A DNA stretch of 43,401 nt from a virus: positions 1 through 43,401 of IMG/VR virus record IMGVR_UViG_3300032782_000017. One strand, written 5' to 3'. Below the pieces are notes generated by a model. It ran no database searches. It was not told where the DNA came from and was given only the letters and a program-made list of their open reading frames with translations. Below are positions 36,940 to 43,401 of the stretch, in pieces (within the stretch, counting starts at the first letter, position 1; the number at the start of each line of letters is the position of its first letter). Both the position numbers and the translations under genes were made by a program.

Positions 36940-37592
36940 CGAACCTGACGAAAGCCGAACTGCGGACGATCTTCGATTCGTTGTCGCGCCTTCTCCCGCC
37001 CGGGTCTTTGCCGCGCGATCCCGGGGAATTGGTTCGAATCGGGGAGGTCCGAGAGCGCGTCGCGCGCATGATCGAAGAGCAACGTCAAACACTCGAGCGC
37101 GGTGAACTCGTGTTCACCTGGCGAGTACCGCGAGAGCACGCGATGACGATGAATGAGTACGCAGGCAAAAAAGGCTGGGTCAAACAAAAGATCCGCAAAG
37201 CGCTGGATGACTCTCTTCGGCGCGAGTTGGAACGAGGGATCTTTCCAAAAGCCCTCCTCCACGGCGCGCAACGACGCCGATGGCTCCGAGCGACAAGGTT
37301 CTCGCCTCGACGAATAGACGAGCTGTCTGTAGACGTAATCGGAGGAAAGTGCCCTACAGACGCCCTAGTACGGGGCGGAGTCCTCGCCGATGATGACCAC
37401 GAGCACCTCCATCGAGAAGCCCGATGGGAGAAGACCAAGCCTGGAAATACGCATTTGCTGGTAGAGGTGTTCGAGATGTCTTGTGAGGGGGCATCCGTTG
37501 GGGAGCCGACGGATGTGCAGGTCGAACAGATACGCCATGCTCCGGGTTTCATGACCGAGGTAATCAAGAATGGCGAAGTCAAGCAGCGATAG
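36936..37592 (+). CDS. RusA-like Holliday junction endonuclease (tentative), 218 aa
   Basis: GTG start overlapping the gene upstream. After a helical N-terminus, FTWRVPREHAMTMNEYAGKK and IDELSVDVIGGKCPTDALVR then GVLADDDHEHLHREA follow the layout of phage RusA-like resolvases, in which a basic segment and two aspartates of the (D)xx(K)..DD kind carry the metal site. RusA proteins are about 120 aa, so this one has an extra N-terminal 70 residues. Call depends on motif order. Confidence 0.5.
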   Translation: MTNLTKAELRTIFDSLSRLLPPGSLPRDPGELVRIGEVRERVARMIEEQRQTLERGELVFTWRVPREHAMTMNEYAGKKGWVKQKIRKALDDSLRRELERGIFPKALLHGAQRRRWLRATRFSPRRIDELSVDVIGGKCPTDALVRGGVLADDDHEHLHREARWEKTKPGNTHLLVEVFEMSCEGASVGEPTDVQVEQIRHAPGFMTEVIKNGEVKQR

Positions 37593-37827
37593 GGCTGTGT
37601 TAGAGACTCGGATTCTCCAACTTCGAGAGCAGATACAAGATCTCTGTGTGTTGGAGAAGTCACTAGTCGAGGAGATTCTGCCCGTGTGCGAGCACACCTC
37701 GGTAGAGGAGTACGTGTGGGAGCACGATAACGGCTACGGGCGTCAAAGCTGGCATACCGGCGAGCGCTGCAGAGTCTGTCGAAAGAGACGTTCGTGGCCC
37801 GGCCACGGCGTGTGGTCGTCGGAATAA
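37570..37827 (+). CDS. Hypothetical protein, 85 aa
   Basis: ATG 37570 overlaps the end of the RusA-like gene by 23 bases. Helical, coiled-coil-like N-terminal half (LETRILQLREQIQDLCVLEK), then a Cys/His C-terminus (CEHTSVEEY, CRVCRKRR). Function unknown. The 126 bases after it hold TTTTTT at about 37870, a small inverted repeat AAGCC...GGCTT, and no gene. Confidence 0.6.
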   Translation: MAKSSSDRAVLETRILQLREQIQDLCVLEKSLVEEILPVCEHTSVEEYVWEHDNGYGRQSWHTGERCRVCRKRRSWPGHGVWSSE

Positions 37828-37953
37828 ACGGTTTGTACGGGATCACGCGGATGGATAAATTTCAAGCCTGGTTTTTTCGTTCGTGGCGGATGTAGGCTAG
37901 GTCTTCAAGCCGGCGATCGGGCTTCGAATGATCGACAAACGAAGAGGTGACTT

Positions 37954-38844
37954 TTGGACTCTGCGCTTCAGGTTATCGACGGTGGTCTTAGTGAGAACGG
38001 TTCGGCAACCGGTTCTACGCAGGTAGGCTCGAAGGGATGGAGCACACGTATCCGCCGCCGCGCGAAGGAACTCTCGGAGCAGCTCGACGTCGGCTACATG
38101 GAGTTGGCGCGGATCCTCTACGAGGTCTACGACTCGCCTATCGACAACGACCCGCGACGCGGCCCCGTTTACATCAGTTGGGGTTACGCGAACTTCGCTG
38201 ACTACGCGATGCAGGAGCTGGGGATTCAGCCGAAGAAGGCTGAAAGGCTCCGCCATATCTGGTACACGCTCGAGATCGAGTTGAAAGGTCTGGATCCTTC
38301 ACTCAAAGAGCGCGTAGCCAAGCTCGGGTTTGCGAAGGTTCGCGAGCTGATTCGCGTGCTTACGCTGCGCAACGCTGAACAGTGGGTGGCGTTTGCGGAG
38401 AAGAACACATTCGCTCAGATCGAACGTGCAGTCGTGGATGAGCACCGTCGCGCGAAGGTCGCGGAGACCGTATTGGGGTCGACAAGCGCTGAAGGGGCCG
38501 AAGATGGCGCTGGACCCGATCCGACAGAAGCAATTCCCCCACCGCCAACGGAGACTGCCAAGCAAGAGCGGTTCGATCTCTTCCCGGCCCAGCTCGAGAA
38601 CGTCTACGAGGCTCTCAAGAAAGCAGAGGAGCTGTCTGGATCGAGCAAGAAAGGCCACAACCTGGACCTCATCTGCAGCGACTTTCTCGCGACCAACGAC
38701 TTCATCGGAAACGACACGCTCGACAACAAGCTTCGCATGATCGCGAAACTCGAGAGGGTCTTCAAAGGTCTCCGTTTCGTTGTGGTTGACGTCGAAGCCA
38801 AGGACGTCGTCTACGGCATCGAGAGTCTCAAGCTGGTCGAGTAG
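37954..38844 (+). CDS. Hypothetical helical protein, 296 aa
   Basis: TTG start with AAGAGGTG upstream. Mostly alpha-helical with GYANFADYAMQELGIQPKKA and a Pro/Gly-rich linker near residues 175-200, then a second helical and beta part. The first half resembles the layout of phage proteins containing small DNA-binding modules, but no motif is certain. First gene of the group that ends with the ParB-like gene. Confidence 0.7.
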   Translation: MDSALQVIDGGLSENGSATGSTQVGSKGWSTRIRRRAKELSEQLDVGYMELARILYEVYDSPIDNDPRRGPVYISWGYANFADYAMQELGIQPKKAERLRHIWYTLEIELKGLDPSLKERVAKLGFAKVRELIRVLTLRNAEQWVAFAEKNTFAQIERAVVDEHRRAKVAETVLGSTSAEGAEDGAGPDPTEAIPPPPTETAKQERFDLFPAQLENVYEALKKAEELSGSSKKGHNLDLICSDFLATNDFIGNDTLDNKLRMIAKLERVFKGLRFVVVDVEAKDVVYGIESLKLVE

Positions 38845-38851
38845 GACCCTT

Positions 38852-39217
38852 ATGCAGATCCGGCATAGCACCCAGGAGGGAGGGCTTCCTCTTCTCTTGG
38901 TGGTCCAAACAGAAAAGCCTGCATTCGCCCTGCAAGCGGACGGCACCTGGAAAGAGTCTCCCGGAGGGAGGCTAGAGGTCCCGGTGCTCACCATCTCGGG
39001 CGGTCCCCGCTACGCGCTGGCCACGTACGTACAGGACCTCAGGGATGAATTCGGTCGCAGAGACGAGTTCAACGTCATTGTTCTCACTGCGGGGTGGCGG
39101 GGCGAGACGTTGATGGTGGCCCTAGCAGCGCAGAAAGACGCGTACAAACCAGGTCGAGGCGAACTACGCGATCTCCTCCTGAGCGCGCCAGACGCCGACG
39201 TATCCTTGGACGTGTGA
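38852..39217 (+). CDS. Hypothetical protein, 121 aa
   Basis: ATG 38852, eight bases after the stop upstream. Starts MQIRHSTQEGGLPLLLVVQT and is alpha/beta with a second strand-helix region (RRDEFNVIVLTAGWRGETLM). No family recognised. Confidence 0.65.
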   Translation: MQIRHSTQEGGLPLLLVVQTEKPAFALQADGTWKESPGGRLEVPVLTISGGPRYALATYVQDLRDEFGRRDEFNVIVLTAGWRGETLMVALAAQKDAYKPGRGELRDLLLSAPDADVSLDV

Positions 39218-39224
39218 GGGAAAC

Positions 39225-39440
39225 ATGATCTCGAAAGCGGTTCTGACGGAAGAACTGAGTATGGCGCAGCGCGTGCTCACCAAGTGGCTCCAGAAGATTC
39301 AGGAGGGCATTCCAGGTTCGGACCTCCCAGCCACGGAGTACGATCAGGCGGCCTGGATCGGGGAGCTGATCGGGGAGTCCCTGCTCATGTCGGCCAAGCT
39401 CCAGGCGCTCGCTGAAGTCCTCGAACGCGACAACGGCTGA
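39225..39440 (+). CDS. Hypothetical helical protein, 71 aa
   Basis: Starts MISKAVLTEELSMAQRVLTK; predicted all-helical. Its stop overlaps the ParB-like start (TGATG), which suggests that both are translated together. No family recognised. Confidence 0.6.
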   Translation: MISKAVLTEELSMAQRVLTKWLQKIQEGIPGSDLPATEYDQAAWIGELIGESLLMSAKLQALAEVLERDNG

Positions 39441-40330
39441 TGGGCAAGAAGAAGACAAGCGCGCCGCCCGCGGAGGCGGCTCCGATCGAGCCGAAGCCTG
39501 CAGGCCGCGCGATCGATCTTCAGTGGATTCCCATCGACTTGGTGATCCCTAACGACTGGAATCCCAACGAAGAGGACGACATAGCGTTCAACCTTCTTCA
39601 GGACGAGATCAACCAGGTCGGCATGATCTCGCCAATTCAAGTGGTTCCGCTCGATGACGGACGTTACCTGATCATCGGCGGTGAGCATCGCTGGAGGGCC
39701 TGCAAGAACTTAGGCCACGAAGAGATTCCGTGCGCGCTCCTTACCGACTCGAAGTGGCAGGAAACCGATCTCGAAAAGTTCGCGACTGTCCGGCTAAACG
39801 TGATGCACGGGAAACTCAATCCCGAGAAGTTCATGAAGCTGTACAAGGAGATGGCCGCCAAGTACGGCGAAGAGTCCATGCAGCGCATGATGGGCTATTC
39901 GGATCCAAAAGGCTTCCAGCGGATGTTGGGCTGGGTGAAGAAGGGTCTCAAGCAGTCCCTGCCGGCCGACATGGCTGCCGATGTCGACGACGCCACAAAA
40001 GACGTCCGATCAGTTGCAGAGCTTCAAGCGGTCATTCAGGAGATGTTCGCCCAGCACGGGGACACGCTCGAATATTCCTTCATGGTCTTCAATTTTGGCA
40101 AGAATCGGCATGTCTACATCAAGTGCAACGCGAAGATGCGCCGAGGCCTGGAAAAGGCCATGGAGTGCTGCAAACAGTTGAAGGTCGACATCAACGACTT
40201 CATGGAGCCGGTCTGCGCGGAGTTTATCCGCAAAGCGGCGATCGACATCGAACGAAAACATCAAGAGGATGCGATTTCGGGCGGTAGCGGGTCAAGCGGG
40301 ACCGTTGATCCGAAAGATCCAAAGTGGTAG
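39440..40330 (+). CDS. ParB-like nuclease-domain protein, 296 aa
   Basis: The ParB/Srx core is clear: IDLQWIPIDLVIPNDWNPNE, LQDEINQVGMISPIQVVPLD and the GEHRWRACKNLG signature (the ParB CTP-binding box region). Residues 130-160 could hold a helix-turn-helix (EESMQRMMGYSDPKGFQRML). The C-terminal 100 residues are unlike bacterial ParB. Phage ParB-like proteins act in DNA binding, partition or as nucleases. No ParA is visible. One candidate binder of the dispersed palindrome. Confidence 0.85.
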   Translation: MGKKKTSAPPAEAAPIEPKPAGRAIDLQWIPIDLVIPNDWNPNEEDDIAFNLLQDEINQVGMISPIQVVPLDDGRYLIIGGEHRWRACKNLGHEEIPCALLTDSKWQETDLEKFATVRLNVMHGKLNPEKFMKLYKEMAAKYGEESMQRMMGYSDPKGFQRMLGWVKKGLKQSLPADMAADVDDATKDVRSVAELQAVIQEMFAQHGDTLEYSFMVFNFGKNRHVYIKCNAKMRRGLEKAMECCKQLKVDINDFMEPVCAEFIRKAAIDIERKHQEDAISGGSGSSGTVDPKDPKW

Positions 40331-40698
40331 TGTCGAAGATTCGTGAAAAGACTCGGGGGCGCCTAACAGTGCGGACGAATACAGACCAGCTCAAACAGCT
40401 TCTTCAGGCAGTCGGCGCATTCGACTCCATCGACCCGAACGAAACCGTTCTCGCAGCCATACCGAACAAACGGATTCGGGGGAGTCGACTTCTCCTCTTG
40501 CTCCACCTAAATGGAATCCTCTGTCGAGGTCTGGGGCATGGGACGGGCTCACTGATTCGAGGCAGGATCGAGACGCGTGTTCCTGATCTCGTTGTTCTTG
40601 CGGTCCACAAGAGCCATTTGAAACGCGCCCATCTCTACCTTCGACTATTCGGTGTCGAGGCGGCTATCGCGGACATCGCTACGGCTGCTTCTCGTTGA
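40324..40698 (+). CDS. Hypothetical protein, 124 aa
   Basis: GTG overlapping the end of the ParB-like gene. Starts with VSKIREKTRGRLTVRTN; contains helices and strands (DLVVLAVHKSHLKRAHLYLR). No family recognised. A hairpin over the next ribosome binding site follows. Confidence 0.55.
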   Translation: MVVSKIREKTRGRLTVRTNTDQLKQLLQAVGAFDSIDPNETVLAAIPNKRIRGSRLLLLLHLNGILCRGLGHGTGSLIRGRIETRVPDLVVLAVHKSHLKRAHLYLRLFGVEAAIADIATAASR

Positions 40699-40709
40699 CT
40701 CCGCCTCGC

Positions 40710-40729
40710 TCCTCGTGAGAAAACGAGGA
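40710..40729 (+). promoter_or_regulatory. Hairpin covering the ribosome binding site of the winged-helix gene
   Basis: TCCTCGT-gagaaa-ACGAGGA, 7-bp perfect stem, 5 bases before ATG 40735. The 3' arm contains the Shine-Dalgarno GAGGA. A TTGACT box lies at 40694, upstream. Confidence 0.55.
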
Positions 40730-40734
40730 CCCTA

Positions 40735-41145
40735 ATGGATACTTCGATCGTGGTTGAAAGCGAACTTGGTCTTACTGAGACGACTCCCAAGAAGAAGCGC
40801 CGCTGGCCGGCCCAGACCGGCCAGAGCGGGCCGCCGCTGAACCTGACAGGAGCGAAGCTCAATCCGAAAGAGAAACGCGTCCTGGCGGTCTTAGAGAGCG
40901 ACGCAAATGCCCTCCCGCTTGTCACTCTGGCCTTGGCGTGCTTTCCGGAAGAGGACGCGAAGAAGGCCAACTCGTGGGTGAGAAATTCGCTACGGCGTCT
41001 CGTGAGGGGCGAATGGGTGGCGCGAGTCGGAGAGGGCACCTACCAGATCACCGAGACGGGGAGACGACGCATGCCTGGCGCGAGCGTCGGTGTCTCTCCG
41101 ACGGTAGAGACCGCGATGATCGCTCCGATCGCGCAGTCGGCGTGA
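40735..41145 (+). CDS. Winged-helix DNA-binding protein, 136 aa
   Basis: Residues 40-105 form a winged helix (EKRVLAVLESDANALPLVTL, then NSWVRNSLRRLVRGEWVARV and GTYQITETGRRRM with a basic tail). A short unstructured N-terminus holds KKKRRW. Likely a small transcription regulator. Translation may be controlled by the hairpin in front. Confidence 0.65.
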   Translation: MDTSIVVESELGLTETTPKKKRRWPAQTGQSGPPLNLTGAKLNPKEKRVLAVLESDANALPLVTLALACFPEEDAKKANSWVRNSLRRLVRGEWVARVGEGTYQITETGRRRMPGASVGVSPTVETAMIAPIAQSA

Positions 41146-41441
41146 ACAGCAAACTCAGATTCGTTGTTCACGGTGTGACGGCCGAGGTGTGGTCGGCGCG
41201 GTGGGGTGTCGAGATCTTCAGTCATCCCTGTTCTGAGTGCGGCCGGATGTGCACGACGTCCATCCCTTTCATTCAGGGAACGCTTCGAGGGCTTCAGGCG
41301 CCTCCGCGTGAGTGTGGAAATGTGCGGACGCCGTACGGGCTAGTTCGAGATCCCGCATACGGCGATCTTCTGACAGGGAGAGAGCGTGATAGCTTACAAG
41401 TACGTCACAAACGCCGAAGACCTCGGCCAGATCGCAAATGA
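41142..41441 (+). CDS. Hypothetical Cys-containing protein, 99 aa
   Basis: GTG overlaps the stop upstream (GTGA). Beta-rich start (LRFVVHGVTAEVWSARWGVE), CSECGRMC zinc-like group, and a very basic tail (RHKRRRPRPDRK) that lies inside the polymerase gene's 5' end (56-base overlap). Function unknown. Confidence 0.55.
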   Translation: MNSKLRFVVHGVTAEVWSARWGVEIFSHPCSECGRMCTTSIPFIQGTLRGLQAPPRECGNVRTPYGLVRDPAYGDLLTGRERDSLQVRHKRRRPRPDRK

Positions 41442-43401
41442 GATCGATACCGCCAGCGTAGTTGCGGCCGACACAGAGACCACGGCGCTCTCTCCGTACG
41501 ACGGAAAGATCCGCCTGATCAGTCTCAACACCGGGAAGGGCGTCTACGTGGTCGACGCCTTCAAGTGCGGAACCCTAGATCCTATCGTTGCAGCGTTGAG
41601 GACGACTAACGCGGTATTAACCATTCACAATGCTAAATTTGACCAGCGGTTCCTTTTCCACCACTACGGGCTCGAGCTGAACAAGATTTTCGACACGTTT
41701 CGAGCATCGAGCCTCATCTACAACGGAAAGTTCAAGGGTCGCGGAGGTCACGATCTCTACGCACTCTATCAGCGCGAACTTGGACTAGGGCCGGAGGCGC
41801 CTGAACTAGGCGGATCAGATTGGGCGGCCCCAGAGCTGACCAAAGAGCAGCTCGACTACGCCGCGGAGGACGTCACGCACTTGCCTACGCTGCGCGAGGT
41901 CCTTCGTCCGAAGTTAGCCACAAACGGTCTGAATCAAGTCGCGCTCATCGAATTTCAAGCGATTCTGCCGGAAGCGGTAATGGAGCTGAACGGCATCCCG
42001 TTCGACAAACATCAGTGGGTGGAACTAGCTCATGAGAACGAAAGGCTCGCGAAACAGCTGGAGAAGGAGCTTCTCCGCGAGCTGCCACACCCGCAAAAGC
42101 AGCTCTCGCTGATTGGGTTCGATCCGGACTTTAACCTGGGTTCTCCCCAGCAGGTGCTGAAGTCACTTCAGATGTTGGGGCTGAAGGCCGACGACGATAG
42201 AGGCGGAAAAAAACTCATCGAGGACACTAATGAGATGACACTCGCGATGTGTACTGATGAGTTTCCGATAGTGGAGAAGCTCCTCAAGTTCCGCGAGTAC
42301 CGCCAGGCGGTCAAAACCTTCGGAGAGAACTGGCTCGAACACCTCAACCCCCACACGGGCCGCGTACACACCAACTACTGGCCGTTCACCGGGGCGGGCC
42401 GATATGCGTGCCTGCCGAAATCTAGCCGTGTAGCAACAAACAGAGGTCTCATTCCAATCGGGGATGTCGCCGTGGGCGATCTTATTCAGACGCCCTTCGG
42501 GCCGAGGCCGATCACTAAATTTTGGGATAAGGGGCGCGCCCCGCTTCTACGATTTAAGCTGAGTCGAGGCAGGGAGCTGGTCTGCACCGCAGAGCACCAG
42601 GTACTTGTTGACGGCGAATGGCGGCGAGCCGGAGACGTCGACACGGGCATGTATTTGTACGCGTCTGGAATTGCCGGCCCCGATACCGGCATCGAGCCGA
42701 CAGCAGTCGAGATAGAGAGGCGGGGTTGGAAGAGGCTCGAGTTCCCCACGGTGATCGACGAGACCCTCGCATTGCTTCTAGGGCATTACGTGGCTGAAGG
42801 GTGTATTGGCTTCAATATCCAGAAACCACGCAAGACTGCGAAACGGAAGGTGCGATACCCGGATGGCACACGTATTCCCGCTTCGGTGATTATTGCCTAC
42901 AGTCAATCCGAGCGCGATCTCGCCGATCGGCTGATGCTGGCTTGGCAGAAAATTTTCGGTCCGTCTCTAGGGGGCAAACATATCCTCTGCGGGGCCACAA
43001 AAAGTCCGGCATTCAGGTTCAGCTCAGGAGATCTCGGACGATGGCTGTTGGCGATCGGCGCGGGAGGACTGGCGCACGAGAAGCGAATCCCACCGAAGAT
43101 ACTCGAGGCTCGTAGGCAAGTAAAAGGCGCCTTTATTCGCGGACTATTTGAAGGCGACGGCGGCGCATACCGCGGGAGGCCGTCGCTAACCACCTACAGC
43201 CCCGATCTGGCGGAGGAGGTGGCGACGCTACTGGCGAGCGAAGGGATCCACTTTACCGTACACAAGGGAAAAGGGCGGGGCAAGCATTGGAACGATAGAG
43301 CCAACGGCACGGGATACATCATCAGAATCTTGGGTCGGTCCCGAGAGGCTTTCCGAGCTTTTGCCGGATTTGTCAGCCCCGTCAAGCAGGCGCGTATAGG
43401 A
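41386..43401 (+). CDS. DNA polymerase I family, 5' part, with intein; runs off the window
   Basis: GTG start with GGGAG nearby. N-terminal 3'-5' exonuclease: AADTETTALSPYDG (ExoI, Asp 29 and Glu 31), HNAKFDQRF (ExoII) and LDYAAEDVTHLPTL (ExoIII). No 5'-3' exonuclease, as usual for phage enzymes. The polymerase part begins with GRVHTNYWPFTGAGRYA, equal to the TGRLSS region of bacterial Pol I, and is cut there by an intein from residue 342. The rest, with the catalytic motifs A, B and C, lies beyond 43401. Confidence 0.92.
   Translation, partial: MIAYKYVTNAEDLGQIANEIDTASVVAADTETTALSPYDGKIRLISLNTGKGVYVVDAFKCGTLDPIVAALRTTNAVLTIHNAKFDQRFLFHHYGLELNKIFDTFRASSLIYNGKFKGRGGHDLYALYQRELGLGPEAPELGGSDWAAPELTKEQLDYAAEDVTHLPTLREVLRPKLATNGLNQVALIEFQAILPEAVMELNGIPFDKHQWVELAHENERLAKQLEKELLRELPHPQKQLSLIGFDPDFNLGSPQQVLKSLQMLGLKADDDRGGKKLIEDTNEMTLAMCTDEFPIVEKLLKFREYRQAVKTFGENWLEHLNPHTGRVHTNYWPFTGAGRYACLPKSSRVATNRGLIPIGDVAVGDLIQTPFGPRPITKFWDKGRAPLLRFKLSRGRELVCTAEHQVLVDGEWRRAGDVDTGMYLYASGIAGPDTGIEPTAVEIERRGWKRLEFPTVIDETLALLLGHYVAEGCIGFNIQKPRKTAKRKVRYPDGTRIPASVIIAYSQSERDLADRLMLAWQKIFGPSLGGKHILCGATKSPAFRFSSGDLGRWLLAIGAGGLAHEKRIPPKILEARRQVKGAFIRGLFEGDGGAYRGRPSLTTYSPDLAEEVATLLASEGIHFTVHKGKGRGKHWNDRANGTGYIIRILGRSREAFRAFAGFVSPVKQARIG
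42409..43401 (+). mobile_element. Intein in DNA polymerase I with LAGLIDADG endonuclease (partial)
   Basis: Starts with Cys1 (CLPKSSRVAT, residue 342), block B CTAEHQVLV with the splicing His, then dodecapeptide helices LALLLGHYVAEG and FIRGLFEGDGG. The splice junction end lies outside the window. Insertion falls in the conserved TGRxSS-like segment of Pol I. 331 intein residues are visible, which do not resemble the helicase intein beyond shared family motifs. Confidence 0.9.

Noticed and set aside
37828-37953. GGTTTGTACGGGATC as another copy of the palindrome
   Set aside because: Only nine of fourteen positions agree and the arms no longer pair.

Overview
The window reads as part of a large, high-GC genome of a tailed double-stranded DNA bacteriophage (or a prophage or plasmid-like relative). 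Genes are tightly packed with overlapping stop and start codons. There is a tRNA cluster, many small cysteine-rich proteins of unknown function, and a nearly complete phage-type replication and recombination set. No rRNA, host housekeeping operon, transposase, capsid, tail or terminase gene is visible. The host cannot be named from the sequence. Canonical -35/-10 promoters next to start codons (probably leaderless mRNAs) together with ordinary Shine-Dalgarno sites suggest a bacterium with sigma70-like transcription.

Left part, about 1-10.6 kb, minus strand: a partial VWA protein resembling TROVE/Ro60, then small hypothetical genes interleaved with tRNA or tRNA-like genes (Asn x2, a degenerate one, Val, Gln, Lys x2, Tyr) and two related HNH endonuclease genes, each starting just downstream of a tRNA. 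Many of these units have their own promoter of the form TTGACAATC...TAnnnT, 7-12 bases before the ATG.

Middle part, about 10.7-19.1 kb, mixed strands: on plus, a Cys-rich protein, a tRNA, a polyglycine protein and a third HNH protein; on minus, a papain-like cysteine protease homologue, a D12-class adenine methylase and a trimeric dUTPase; then a minus operon with GroES, a KhpA-like KH RNA-binding protein and a membrane-anchored protein. A divergent control region at about 19.05-19.15 kb separates the arms.

Right part, 19.15 kb to the end, all plus: a transglycosylase-like lysin, a MoxR-type AAA ATPase with its VWA partner, and a replication module. The module contains a helix-turn-helix initiator whose gene carries an iteron array and an AT-rich repeat tract (a lambda-like origin inside the initiator gene), a DnaC-like loader, a DnaB/RecA-fold helicase, a CHC2/TOPRIM primase, SSB, dNMP kinase, an SF2 helicase interrupted by a 405-residue intein in its P-loop, a tandem-MerR regulator, RecA, two Holliday-junction-resolvase-like genes, a Cas4/RecB-like nuclease, a ParB-like protein and DNA polymerase I interrupted by a second intein that runs off the window.

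The strongest unexplained signal is a dispersed palindrome with core TCCGTACGGA (full form GGTCCGTACGGACC). Ten exact cores, two GTGC-centred variants and weaker copies occur on both arms, mostly within a few tens of bases of gene ends or starts. It may be the operator of a phage regulator or a partition/organisation site. Other notable signals are the iteron origin, SSB-like C-terminal tips shared by the SSB and the helicase, tRNAs with oversized anticodon loops, and two hairpins that bury ribosome binding sites.
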